Source: an uncultured Coprococcus sp.
GTDB taxonomy: Bacteria; Bacillota; Clostridia; Lachnospirales; Lachnospiraceae
DNA length: 30,881 bases
Assembly (NCBI GenBank): GCA_900548315.1
Contig: URJU01000006.1
Coordinates: 1-30,881, forward strand
Direction of reading: 5' to 3'
Shown here: positions 23,102 through 30,832 of the stretch, one piece after another
Numbering within the stretch: the first letter of the stretch is position 1
Layout of the letters: every line of letters begins with the position of its first letter
Translations under genes and position numbers: made by a program
The notes under the pieces: generated by a model
The model's database searches: none
Told to the model about the DNA's origin: nothing
What the model saw: the letters and a program-made list of their open reading frames with translations, nothing else

Positions 23102-24580
23102 TTATGAAGCTATCTCATTTTCCCGTCCATAGCTGTCCCATGTTCCAAGAACCTTTGCAGTCTCCAATATGTCAATATATTTTCCATCTATGGCATTTAT
23201 ATATACCATCTGAGATATGTGTTCAAAATATGTGCTCTCATTGTTCAAAATATCCTCTTTGTCCGTCTGAGTGAACACCCATGCCGGAACATAATGTACA
23301 CTGCCATCATTCTCTACCTCCGGAACATATAGTAGTTCCACCTTATTAAATTCCACCTTTGAATACGCGGTGGGATATTTTCTATAATACTCAGCTATGC
23401 TTTTGTCCGCTGCCGCGATCATATCGTCCCATCCCATGAGAGACACTTCTTTTCTGTCAAATGAATCCGTATCTGTGCAAAGCCTGGCACTCATATAAAA
23501 TACGCCGCCATCGTCTATGTACACCGCTATCCGATCTCCCTCCTGCATAATGTATCCCTTATCATTTGCAAGATTATCAACACCTGTCGGGTCTTTATAC
23601 AGGACATCTATCCCGCCTATCTGGCACTGAAAATCAAAGACATATCCATTTTTCTCCATCTCTATCGTATCAAATAATCCATTCTGCCACCTTCTGATCG
23701 CCGGCTCAACGTCTACACATGCGACTCCTGATATCCCAAGCTTTGCCAGAAAAGCCATTGCCTCACTCGCCGCAGAATTCTCAGTCATCGTACATAGATT
23801 CTGCATTTCAACTACACTTGCCTCAGCAGCACTTTCAGGAACGGTGTCCACATACACCGCATCATCTACCCTGGCGAGTTCATTTATCTCCTGATCCCCC
23901 GCCTCGCTATACATTATACTTATTCCTCTGAACCTGTCTGTATCCTCCTGCCCTGATATCCACAGGCTGTACCTTTCACCGTCCCTTTCTCCCACATAGA
24001 TCTTGTTCATGGTGTATCCAGATACCGGAGTGTATGTGTCGGATGCCTCTTTTTGCCTCGACTTCATGTCCTCTATATCATTCTCATACATTTCCGCCAC
24101 GTCAGCCTGACCATCCTTTAGTGCCTGCTGCCTGTATACCTCAGCAATATCAATATCGTGCTGTATCTCTTCCTTAGTCATATATTCATCGCCTTCATCC
24201 CGGCAATATATACCGGATGATTTGTCAAATATACTCTCGACCATATTCTGGATGTACGACTTATCAGTTGTTATCCTGTCAAAGTCCACTACATATGCCC
24301 TGTCGGTGTCTGGCATCACTATATCTTTGTCAGCCAGCCTTATCTCAGTGAGTTTTGACTTTCCGGTGTCAAATGTTATATCACACTCTGTCGGAACTTT
24401 AAGTTTTGCCGCCAATGTCGTTCCGGCATCTTCCTGTATCACATCTCCATATATGTAGGTTGTTCTGTCATCTCCCAATGAACTGTCTATCTCCTTATTG
24501 TCACATCCACACAGGCAAATCCCCACAATTCCTATCAAAGATAACAGAGCTGCTCTATGTCTTCTGATCATATCCGCCAT
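23102..24580 (-). CDS. Lipoprotein of unknown function (paralog A)
   Basis: A 492-residue exported lipoprotein with signal sequence and lipobox ICLCGC (lipidated Cys26), followed by an acidic domain. It matches the neighbouring lipoprotein over its whole length: CDITFDTGKSKLTEI, MTENSAASEAMAFLAKLGI, WDDMIAAADKSIAEYYRKY, VPAWVFT and INAIDGKYID occur in the same order. The pair therefore arose by tandem duplication and diverged. No catalytic motif is recognisable; cell-surface sensing or a chaperone-like role is conceivable but unsupported. AAAGGGGG precedes the ATG. A repeated TTTCTTAAAG motif lies about 70-105 bp upstream, suggesting regulated expression of both genes. Confidence 0.75.
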   Translation of the reverse strand: MADMIRRHRAALLSLIGIVGICLCGCDNKEIDSSLGDDRTTYIYGDVIQEDAGTTLAAKLKVPTECDITFDTGKSKLTEIRLADKDIVMPDTDRAYVVDFDRITTDKSYIQNMVESIFDKSSGIYCRDEGDEYMTKEEIQHDIDIAEVYRQQALKDGQADVAEMYENDIEDMKSRQKEASDTYTPVSGYTMNKIYVGERDGERYSLWISGQEDTDRFRGISIMYSEAGDQEINELARVDDAVYVDTVPESAAEASVVEMQNLCTMTENSAASEAMAFLAKLGISGVACVDVEPAIRRWQNGLFDTIEMEKNGYVFDFQCQIGGIDVLYKDPTGVDNLANDKGYIMQEGDRIAVYIDDGGVFYMSARLCTDTDSFDRKEVSLMGWDDMIAAADKSIAEYYRKYPTAYSKVEFNKVELLYVPEVENDGSVHYVPAWVFTQTDKEDILNNESTYFEHISQMVYINAIDGKYIDILETAKVLGTWDSYGRENEIAS

Positions 24581-24647
24581 ATATATTCCCCCTTTGTACT
24601 CACATCAGTATTTTTCCCTCTGATAATATTATTTTAGCTGGATCCGG

Positions 24648-24687
24648 CTTTAAGAAACAATCATGCAGATCTTTAAGAAATTCTTAA
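24648..24687 (-). promoter_or_regulatory. Repeated CTTTAAGAAA motif upstream of the lipoprotein pair
   Basis: CTTTAAGAAA occurs at 24648-24657 and 24671-24680, offset by 23 bp (about two helical turns). The second copy extends into the near-palindrome TTAAGAAATTCTTAA (24673-24687). On the minus strand these sit just upstream of a TAAAAT/TAATAT -10-like stretch (24626-24636), a typical position for an activator or response-regulator site. The binding protein is unknown. Confidence 0.45.
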
Positions 24688-24703
24688 TTTTCCATGTAAA
24701 AAA

Positions 24704-24734
24704 GCTCTGCACAGCGATACCCGCTGCACAGAGC
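24704..24734 (-). terminator. Rho-independent terminator of the thrE-like cluster
   Basis: GCTCTG..CAGCG (24704-24716) pairs with CGCTG..CAGAGC (24722-24734), with a 2-nt internal mismatch and a 5-nt loop. On the minus strand it is followed by TTTTTTAC. It lies about 30 bp after the small membrane protein gene. Confidence 0.8.
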
Positions 24735-24764
24735 CTTTACTCAACTTCACATATATATGTTTCA

Positions 24765-25043
24765 TTATATCTTCATAAACATGAGCATAAGTATTATTCC
24801 CACTAGGGCAAGAACAGCACCTACAAGGAACGCTATTTTAAACCACTTCTCATCACCTGTTACCCTGTCAAATGTATCATCCTCAACCTCAACAAAGCTG
24901 AGTGCCGTCATAACCAAAAGTCCCAATCCTGTGAACACTGCCGCCGATGCCGGGATCTGTATAGCCGGTATGACCCACAAAATGAAATACACTACATCAC
25001 AACCCAGAAATATAAACAATTTCTTTCCATACTTATCTATCAT
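24765..25043 (-). CDS. Hypothetical three-pass membrane protein
   Basis: A 92-residue unrecognised protein with three hydrophobic segments: about 8-26 (LFIFLGCDVVYFILWVIPA), 30-46 and 68-90. Between the second and third is an acidic loop (EVEDDTFDRVTGDEKW). The ATG at 25043 has AAAGGAGAC upstream; the frame extends to 25094 without a ribosome site. It is the last gene before a strong terminator and lies 63 bp after the split ThrE-type exporter, so it is probably co-transcribed with it. A role as an accessory subunit is possible but only positional. Confidence 0.65.
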   Translation of the reverse strand: MIDKYGKKLFIFLGCDVVYFILWVIPAIQIPASAAVFTGLGLLVMTALSFVEVEDDTFDRVTGDEKWFKIAFLVGAVLALVGIILMLMFMKI

Positions 25044-25106
25044 ATCCCCGTCTCCTTTATCCGGTATTTTTATCAACCTGTATAATAACACCATCGGCCT
25101 GCAGAC

Positions 25107-25556
25107 TCAAGCCCGGCTGTGCCTTCCCTTTAACCTCTTTATTATATCGTCACATCCACATACGGCACTTATCCCCACTGCAATTCCAAGGACGAACAGT
25201 ATCGTATCATTGCCGCGTGCACCAGCCGTCACCCAGTCCGAGTCAAATGCCGCGCTCAGGGTATAGTATAGCGGTGCTCCGGGAAGAAGTGGTATAAGCC
25301 CCACTATCAAATATTGATTTGCCGGTGCTTTCATTATCCTCGCTGCTGCCTCAGCAAAAATTGCTGCCCACAAACTGGCAACAAGTGAAGGAACAAACAC
25401 ATCGTCTACGACCTTTCCCATCAAAATGTACACTACCCATGTACACATTCCATTTATCGCCGCCGGTATCACATTTCTCTTTCCTAGATTGAACATCAAA
25501 GCAAATCCCAGTGAACCTAATAGAGCTGTGACAACCTGTATGATCGTTTGCTGCAT
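25107..25556 (-). CDS. Threonine/serine exporter family, C-terminal half (ThrE_2-like)
   Basis: A 149-residue membrane protein corresponding to the C-terminal half of ThrE-type exporters. It has about four or five hydrophobic helices, a VIPAAINGMCTW segment, FAEAAARIMKAPANQYLIVG, and the conserved LIPLLPGAPLYYTL. In many Firmicutes the ThrE transporter is split into two genes; the N-terminal half is immediately upstream, 13 bp away. Together they probably export threonine, serine or related small molecules. I chose the ATG at 25556, preceded by AGGAGGTG; the open frame extends to 25598. Confidence 0.85.
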   Translation of the reverse strand: MQQTIIQVVTALLGSLGFALMFNLGKRNVIPAAINGMCTWVVYILMGKVVDDVFVPSLVASLWAAIFAEAAARIMKAPANQYLIVGLIPLLPGAPLYYTLSAAFDSDWVTAGARGNDTILFVLGIAVGISAVCGCDDIIKRLKGRHSRA

Positions 25557-25569
25557 TTGTCTGCACCTC

Positions 25570-26382
25570 CTAAATCGTGATAAATACCGCCAGGGCAAAT
25601 CCGCACGCTATCGCCGCCGCCCAGAGCAGCGACTCAACCAGCCTCAGACTTCCCGTTATGGTATCCCCTACAAACATGTCCTTCACAGCATTTGTCAGAG
25701 CAAGTCCCGGTATAAGCAGCATAATATCGCCTATCATTACCTTGTCTCCGTGTATCGGGATAACATGCCCCACCATGCCAATCAGGACTCCCGTAACAAA
25801 TGAGCACAGAAAATTAAAGAGTATATTGTTTGTACATATCGGTGCAAAATAAACCTGCATCAGCCATATTATGACAGCAAATACCGCCGCTGTCACTCCA
25901 TCCAATATATTTCCGCCAAAGAATACCGCCAATGCAGCCGCAGCAAGTACACTTCCCACACATACACGAAATCTAGGTGCATTTGCCCCTTCAATCTTCG
26001 CTATGTCATCACTGAGTCTTTCCAAGCCAAATGGTTGTGCGCAATACTCCCTGCTCAAAGCATTTATCCTCTCAAGTTTTCGGAAATCCGTCTTTGTTCC
26101 GTCTCTGGTTCCCCTGGTCATAGAACACACCGATCCGTCCGGCATGTTCATAGTACACACTAGAGTGGATGTGATCGCAAAGACATCCATGCGATCTGCG
26201 CCGTATGCCGCGCCCATTCGTCTGAGGGTGTCCTCCACCCGCTTTACCTCCGAACCATTTCGTATCATCATGGCTCCTATGTCCATGAACAGACTGAGCG
26301 TCTTTATATCCTCCGGCTTTCCCGCCATCATATTCATTTGATGTAACTTTACCTTTTCACTATCTCTGTCCGATATACCCAT
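25570..26382 (-). CDS. Threonine/serine exporter family, N-terminal half (ThrE/DUF1212-like)
   Basis: A 270-residue protein matching the N-terminal half of ThrE exporters. The soluble region includes DIGAMMIRNGSEVKRVEDTL and a VFAITSTLVCTM strand, typical of the DUF1212 domain. About five membrane helices follow from residue ~140, with LLIPGLALTNAVKDMFVGDT near the C-terminus. It forms an operon with the downstream ThrE_2-like gene and should assemble with it in the membrane. Physiological substrates are not certain: Corynebacterium ThrE exports threonine and serine. AAAAGGATGA precedes the ATG. Confidence 0.85.
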   Translation of the reverse strand: MGISDRDSEKVKLHQMNMMAGKPEDIKTLSLFMDIGAMMIRNGSEVKRVEDTLRRMGAAYGADRMDVFAITSTLVCTMNMPDGSVCSMTRGTRDGTKTDFRKLERINALSREYCAQPFGLERLSDDIAKIEGANAPRFRVCVGSVLAAAALAVFFGGNILDGVTAAVFAVIIWLMQVYFAPICTNNILFNFLCSFVTGVLIGMVGHVIPIHGDKVMIGDIMLLIPGLALTNAVKDMFVGDTITGSLRLVESLLWAAAIACGFALAVFITI

Positions 26383-26445
26383 GGTCTGTCATCCTTTTAC
26401 ATTCAGATTAATTCATCGGTAACTGCTGAAAATACTGCTGCCGTC

Positions 26446-27261
26446 TCAATCATACTCAACCTTAAGCAGACATAGTCCATGCGGCGGAGCCGTAGGTCCG
26501 GCAAGCTGCCTGTCCATCCCCGCTATGATCTCCGGCATATGCTCCGCATCCATATGTCCATATCCGATCTCCACCAAAGTTCCGGTGAGTATCCTCACCA
26601 TGTTCTGCAGAAATCCATTTCCATGAAACCTCATGCGGATATAGTCTCCCTCCTTGACTATCTCCACATCATATATGATTCTCACCGTTGACTTCTTCAT
26701 TTTATTGTTGCCACAGAAAGATCTGAAATCATGCTTTCCGACAAGATACGATGCAGCCTTTTTCATCGCATCCACATCAAGCACACTTCCCTGAGGTACA
26801 CACCACACATAATTCCTGTCAAACACAGGTTTCTCAGCTCCCACATACAGTGTGTATTCGTAGATTTTGCCGGTCGCATTCAACCTTGCGTGAAATCTGT
26901 CCCCAGCCACAGAAACATCAAGCACACATATATCCGCAGGCAGATATCTGTTAAGATAATCCTTTATCTCACCTGATGTCATATCGGTATTCAGCCTTCC
27001 GCTTGCGACCATGGCTCTGGCATGGACACCCGCATCAGTCCTGCCTGCGCCATGGATATCCACCTTTGCTGGTGTCTTCGTATCCCGGATATCTGCGGAC
27101 ATATTCTCCCTACATACATCCGATGTCTTACCGTTATCTCCATGCACCATTTTCGACAACACCGCCTCTATACGGCCTTCAACCGTGTCTGCATTTGTCT
27201 TGCTCTCCCAGCCGTGATAGCGGGTGCCATCGTAGCTGAAAGTAAATCTGTAATTTGTCAA
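26446..27261 (-). CDS. truA: tRNA pseudouridine(38-40) synthase
   Basis: A 271-residue enzyme that converts uridines 38-40 of the tRNA anticodon arm to pseudouridine. The catalytic aspartate is Asp76 in GAGRTDAGVHA. Other family segments are SYDGTRYHGWE at the start, FHARLNATGKIYEY, FCGNNK and GNGFLQNMVRILTGTL. Between TVEGRIEAVLSKMV and the catalytic loop there is a hydrophilic insertion of about 26 residues (41-66, GDNGKTSDVC...) not usual in TruA. The start codon is TTG at 27261, preceded by GGGAGG at good spacing; no ATG fits. It is flanked on the same strand by the acetyltransferase and thrE-like genes. Confidence 0.93.
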   Translation of the reverse strand: MTNYRFTFSYDGTRYHGWESKTNADTVEGRIEAVLSKMVHGDNGKTSDVCRENMSADIRDTKTPAKVDIHGAGRTDAGVHARAMVASGRLNTDMTSGEIKDYLNRYLPADICVLDVSVAGDRFHARLNATGKIYEYTLYVGAEKPVFDRNYVWCVPQGSVLDVDAMKKAASYLVGKHDFRSFCGNNKMKKSTVRIIYDVEIVKEGDYIRMRFHGNGFLQNMVRILTGTLVEIGYGHMDAEHMPEIIAGMDRQLAGPTAPPHGLCLLKVEYD

Positions 27262-27315
27262 ATGTATATCCTCCCAAAACGCCTTGGCCGCTCAGATCAC
27301 AGCAGCAGTGTTGAA

Positions 27316-27957
27316 TCACTCCTGCTCCAGCTTTACCTGCTCACCTGTGTCTGCCTCAAATTCCCTTACCTGTTCAAGCCAATATTGCCTATCTTTATCT
27401 GTTATCGGTCTTATGACTTTACAGGGATTTCCTGCTGCTATCACACCATCCGGAATATCCTTTGTGATAACCGACCCTGAGCCTATGACAACATTTGAAC
27501 CTATGGTGACGCCCGGATTGATGACGGTGTTGCCACCTATCCATACATTATCACCTATTGTAACCGGCTTGCCAAGCTCCACACCGGCATTCCTGATCAT
27601 CGCATCTATCGGATGACATGCACAGTATATATTGACCCTTGGTCCCAGAAATGCATGATCTCCTATGATTACGTCACACTGATCCAGAACTATCAGCCCT
27701 GTATTTGCATAGAAATAATCTCCCACATGTATATTGGTTCCATAGTCGCAATAAAAAGGCGGCTCTATGTAACACTCTTTTCCCATGTGCGCAAATAATT
27801 TTCCAAGATACTCTCCGGTTCTTGTCATAGTCTCAGACCTCGGAGCGCTGTTAAACTTATCTACCAGATCCTTTGCCTTACCCTCCGGATCCCAATCCAC
27901 ATATTTATATAACTTACCAGCTTTCATTCTGCCAAGCATTTTCTCTACTCTATCCAT
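27316..27957 (-). CDS. Hexapeptide-repeat O-acetyltransferase (maltose/galactoside type)
   Basis: A 213-residue left-handed beta-helix acetyltransferase of the Maa/LacA type. The N-terminal helical cap begins KMLGRMKAGKLYKY. The beta-helix shows hexapeptide periodicity (VTIGDNVWIGGNTVINPG, then VTIGSNVVIGSGSV). The catalytic histidine is His115 in CHPID, and PCKVIRPI closes the helix. It transfers acetyl from acetyl-CoA to a sugar hydroxyl; the true acceptor is often unclear for this family. CGAGGAG precedes the start. It has its own promoter and lies 54 bp upstream of truA. Confidence 0.88.
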   Translation of the reverse strand: MDRVEKMLGRMKAGKLYKYVDWDPEGKAKDLVDKFNSAPRSETMTRTGEYLGKLFAHMGKECYIEPPFYCDYGTNIHVGDYFYANTGLIVLDQCDVIIGDHAFLGPRVNIYCACHPIDAMIRNAGVELGKPVTIGDNVWIGGNTVINPGVTIGSNVVIGSGSVITKDIPDGVIAAGNPCKVIRPITDKDRQYWLEQVREFEADTGEQVKLEQE

Positions 27958-27998
27958 AGAATTTTCTCCTCGTATTTATTATGTTTATAACTGACTAA

Positions 27999-28027
27999 AA
28001 GATACCATTGTTTATGTCTGTAATCAA
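27999..28027 (-). promoter_or_regulatory. Probable promoter of the acetyltransferase gene
   Basis: Minus strand TTGATT (28022-28027), 17-bp spacer, TATCTT (27999-28004), about 40 bp upstream of the ATG. The remainder of the 27958-28292 gap is the long palindromic element. Confidence 0.5.
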
Positions 28028-28080
28028 CCGCAAATATATGCAAGCTGAAACGAAGGAAGATTAGCGTGATTCATAACCAG

Positions 28081-28283
28081 CCATTTTCAGGCGATATAAA
28101 AAGGCCATGATATTATGTGTGCAATCGATAATGCAGACTGCCTCTCTTTACTGCTTCCTGCCGAGGTGGCGACCGCAGCGCCCTTATTGCGGTCAGAGCC
28201 GAGTGCATATGGAAGCAAAGTAAAGTGAGGCTAGGCAAATGTGATTGCACGCATATATCATGGCCTTATACGCTTGAAAATGG
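28081..28283. repeat. 203-bp intergenic element folding as one long imperfect hairpin
   Basis: The outermost arms are CCATTTTCA (28081-28089) and TGAAAATGG (28275-28283). Pairing continues inward through GGCCATGATAT/ATATCATGGCC, GTGCAATC/GATTGCAC, CTCTTTAC/GTAAAG-GAG and GCTTCC/GGAAGC to a central GACCGCA/TGCGGTC stem. Almost the whole element is double-stranded when folded. It has no open frame and lies between two genes on the minus strand. MITE-like element or structured RNA are the main options. Confidence 0.8.
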
Positions 28284-28292
28284 CGTCCGTCC

Positions 28293-29045
28293 TCAATACA
28301 CATAAATGTACATCCCAAACCAATGCAGCGCAGCCCCCAGCATCACAAAGATATGCCAGATAAAGTGCGCCCCCTTGGTGTCCTTCACAAATGGAATCAT
28401 GCCAAGCGTATAGACAATGCCACCGCCCACGATCCATCCCAAAAGCGGCTTGTCATTTCTGAACCAGCCCGGAATGAACATGATGGCACTCCATCCGATG
28501 ACGAAGTACAGCGTATAGTGTATCGGTCTGAACCTGCCCGGTCCGAACACACATATGATGGTGATCCCCGCTATGATAAGTGCCCACTGCACACAGAACA
28601 ACACTATTCCAAGCACATTTCCCCAGTACACAAGGTACAGTGGAGCAAATGTTCCGCCTATCAGCAGATATATCGAGGAATAGTCAAATCTTCTCCAGAG
28701 CCGCTTGACTGCCAGACCGGATTTGTATGAGTGATACAGGCAGCTCATGAGAAACATCAATATCAGTGATATTCCATAAAAACACGATGCCATCACTTTG
28801 AGCCCTGTGTCTGACTTCAGGAGAAGAAGGACAAAACCGGCTATTGCAAGCCCTGCTCCTATGCCGTGGGTAACAGCATTTCCCACTTCCTCAAGCACGG
28901 TAAGCTTTGGCGGCTCATTCAGTTCCCTATAGTGCTGCTTTTTTGCTCTTTTTGCCTCTTTCTTCTCTTCTCTTCTTTTCTCTTTGTCCAGCTCAGCTTT
29001 CTGCTGAGTGCTCATGTCTAATTCCGAGTTCTTTATTTCTGCCAT
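28293..29045 (-). CDS. Hemolysin III / YqfA-type membrane protein
   Basis: A 250-residue seven-helix membrane protein of the HlyIII/PAQR-like family. The conserved metal-type histidines are visible in EEVGNAVTHGIGAG, SCLYHS and the C-terminal HFIWHIFVMLGAALHW. The first ~45 residues are an unusual highly charged extension (KEKRREEKKEAKRAKKQ), probably cytoplasmic. Despite the name, most bacterial members are not proven toxins; links to membrane lipid homeostasis have been proposed. AGGATT precedes the ATG. It follows the ABC permease gene by 40 bp and is probably in the same transcript. The long palindrome lies directly downstream. Confidence 0.88.
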   Translation of the reverse strand: MAEIKNSELDMSTQQKAELDKEKRREEKKEAKRAKKQHYRELNEPPKLTVLEEVGNAVTHGIGAGLAIAGFVLLLLKSDTGLKVMASCFYGISLILMFLMSCLYHSYKSGLAVKRLWRRFDYSSIYLLIGGTFAPLYLVYWGNVLGIVLFCVQWALIIAGITIICVFGPGRFRPIHYTLYFVIGWSAIMFIPGWFRNDKPLLGWIVGGGIVYTLGMIPFVKDTKGAHFIWHIFVMLGAALHWFGMYIYVY

Positions 29046-29085
29046 ATTTAATCCTAAAACTTCTTTCTATCTATAATTTATACTG

Positions 29086-30684
29086 CTAAAGTGCCTCAAA
29101 CACCTGCACCCCGCGTCTCTTCAGCCATATTCTGAACAACGCAGCAATGACAGCTGTCAACACTGCGCTTATTATAAGATATAATGTCGATCCAGTTAGG
29201 CTTCTGAGGGCTAAGTATCCTGCTACAAGTACTATAATATACACAAAATTAGATAAAAGAGCAACAAGTACTCCCATGCTCTGTTTCACCACCGCCGCCT
29301 CCGATGTCCAGTCAAGCTTTGGCATCTTGAGATTTACCGCGAGCCCGATATAGGCAGTCAGACATACATAAAGGCATGGTATCAAAAGCATCATCACTCC
29401 ATTTGTCAGGGAAGGTTTCACCACAGCCATCAAAGCCACATCGAGCACCATCGCCGGAACCATCGTGAGTATAACATGCATTCTTATTTTGGCTCTGAGT
29501 ATCTGCCATGATGTGACTGGAAGCGATCTTACTATCCACAGCGTTTTTCCTTCCAGGGATACGGACGGTGCGGTCAGATCGTTCATGGAGGCTGCCGCAC
29601 ACACAGCTATACATGCCCCAAATACGAGTATACCATCAGGAAGTCCTGGCATTTTCGAGATCATATCCGTTACAGAGTGTCCCTTCACAAGACATACAAC
29701 CGCCAGAATGAGCATGAGCAACGTTCCAAGCGAACAGTTCAGCATATATATCGCCGATGATGCCAATCTTCTAAACTCTCTGATAAGCAAAGCCATCTCC
29801 TGATTCTTTGCCCTGCTTCGCTTCGCCACAAGTTTCTTTGCCGCATGACCTGTCTTTGTCGTAACTATACCGATAAAACTTCGTTCCAGAACTATCCACA
29901 CAGCCAGTGATACCACCAGCGTTACGACTGCGGCAAACGCAAGCTGCATTATGTTACCCGTGGCTGCGCATCCTATGGAATAGAGAGGATACACTGCCCC
30001 CTTTATCTTTGCGCTGTACATTTCACTATTTGCCAGAATATTTGTAAGCATCTTATTTGCATTCATGTATACTGCATAATAACCCGCTATAAATGCCAGT
30101 GAGAGTATAACCGTGACATAGCTCTTATTCTTCGTCTTATTGCCTATCTTGCCCACTACCCAGCCAAGTATGCACGAAAGTACCAGAACGACAAATGTCA
30201 GGAGGATCATAACTATGACCGCTGAAATCACAGCACCTATCCCCGGATGCGCCACTATCCCATACACTATTATTCCCGGAACCATGGCTGTTGCCGCAAA
30301 TATCGCGCCCATGACATACACGCCTGCCAGTCTGGAAAACAGTATAGCTCTGACCGGTATTGGAAGTGACAGCATCAGATCATTGTCCCTCGCCTGATAA
30401 ATGCTTGCATATGTATTGAACACGTTTCCAAATATACCTATGGCAAGGGACATCATAGCCATCATAGCCATATACATCCAGTCTAGTCCCACGGCGCAGA
30501 GCTGAGCACACATCGAGTATGCTACGCTGCCAAACATGCTGCCCATGCAGCCGAGTATGAGCGCGATATATATGACTATTCCAAATACCGCAGCGCCTTT
30601 GGATTTAGATTTTCCAGTTTTCCGGTCAACAAAAAATCCACTGAAAAGCTGCTTGAGCTGTTTTTTCATCAGTATCTTTATCAT
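29086..30684 (-). CDS. ABC transporter permease (putative ABC-2-type exporter subunit)
   Basis: A 532-residue integral membrane protein with about 12 hydrophobic segments and a basic N-terminus (MKKQLKQLFSGFFVDRKTGK). The segment QARDNDLMLSLPIPVRAIL between early helices is typical of the putative ABC exporter permease family, whose members pair with a separate ATPase. A second similar block (WIVRSLPVTSWQILRAKI) in the second half suggests internal duplication. The ATG overlaps the TGA of the upstream ATPase gene, so the two are translationally coupled. The transported substrate is unknown. Confidence 0.82.
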   Translation of the reverse strand: MIKILMKKQLKQLFSGFFVDRKTGKSKSKGAAVFGIVIYIALILGCMGSMFGSVAYSMCAQLCAVGLDWMYMAMMAMMSLAIGIFGNVFNTYASIYQARDNDLMLSLPIPVRAILFSRLAGVYVMGAIFAATAMVPGIIVYGIVAHPGIGAVISAVIVMILLTFVVLVLSCILGWVVGKIGNKTKNKSYVTVILSLAFIAGYYAVYMNANKMLTNILANSEMYSAKIKGAVYPLYSIGCAATGNIMQLAFAAVVTLVVSLAVWIVLERSFIGIVTTKTGHAAKKLVAKRSRAKNQEMALLIREFRRLASSAIYMLNCSLGTLLMLILAVVCLVKGHSVTDMISKMPGLPDGILVFGACIAVCAAASMNDLTAPSVSLEGKTLWIVRSLPVTSWQILRAKIRMHVILTMVPAMVLDVALMAVVKPSLTNGVMMLLIPCLYVCLTAYIGLAVNLKMPKLDWTSEAAVVKQSMGVLVALLSNFVYIIVLVAGYLALRSLTGSTLYLIISAVLTAVIAALFRIWLKRRGVQVFEAL

Positions 30685-30832
30685 GACTCGCCCTCCAGCT
30701 CAAGGAACACAGACTCCAGAGATTCGTCTCCCTTCACCTGCTCCATTATGCCCGCCTTCACCAGTCGTCCGCCTTTGATGATCGCCACTTTATCGCACAG
30801 TTTCTCAGCGACTTCCAATACATGTGTGGAGA
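30681..30832 (-). CDS. ABC transporter ATP-binding protein, C-terminal fragment (contig edge)
   Basis: The last 49 codons of an ABC ATPase. They include the H-loop (STHVLEVAEKLCD), the following strand VAIIKGGRLV and a C-terminal helix ending FLELEGES. The gene is cut by the contig boundary, where adapter sequence begins at 30833; Walker A, signature and Walker B lie outside. Its stop overlaps the permease start by 4 nt (ATGA), so ATPase and permease form one transporter. Confidence 0.85.

Noticed and set aside
28081..28283. Interpreting the long palindrome as a simple terminator
   Set aside because: Length, internal loops and lack of a trailing U-tract do not fit an intrinsic terminator.
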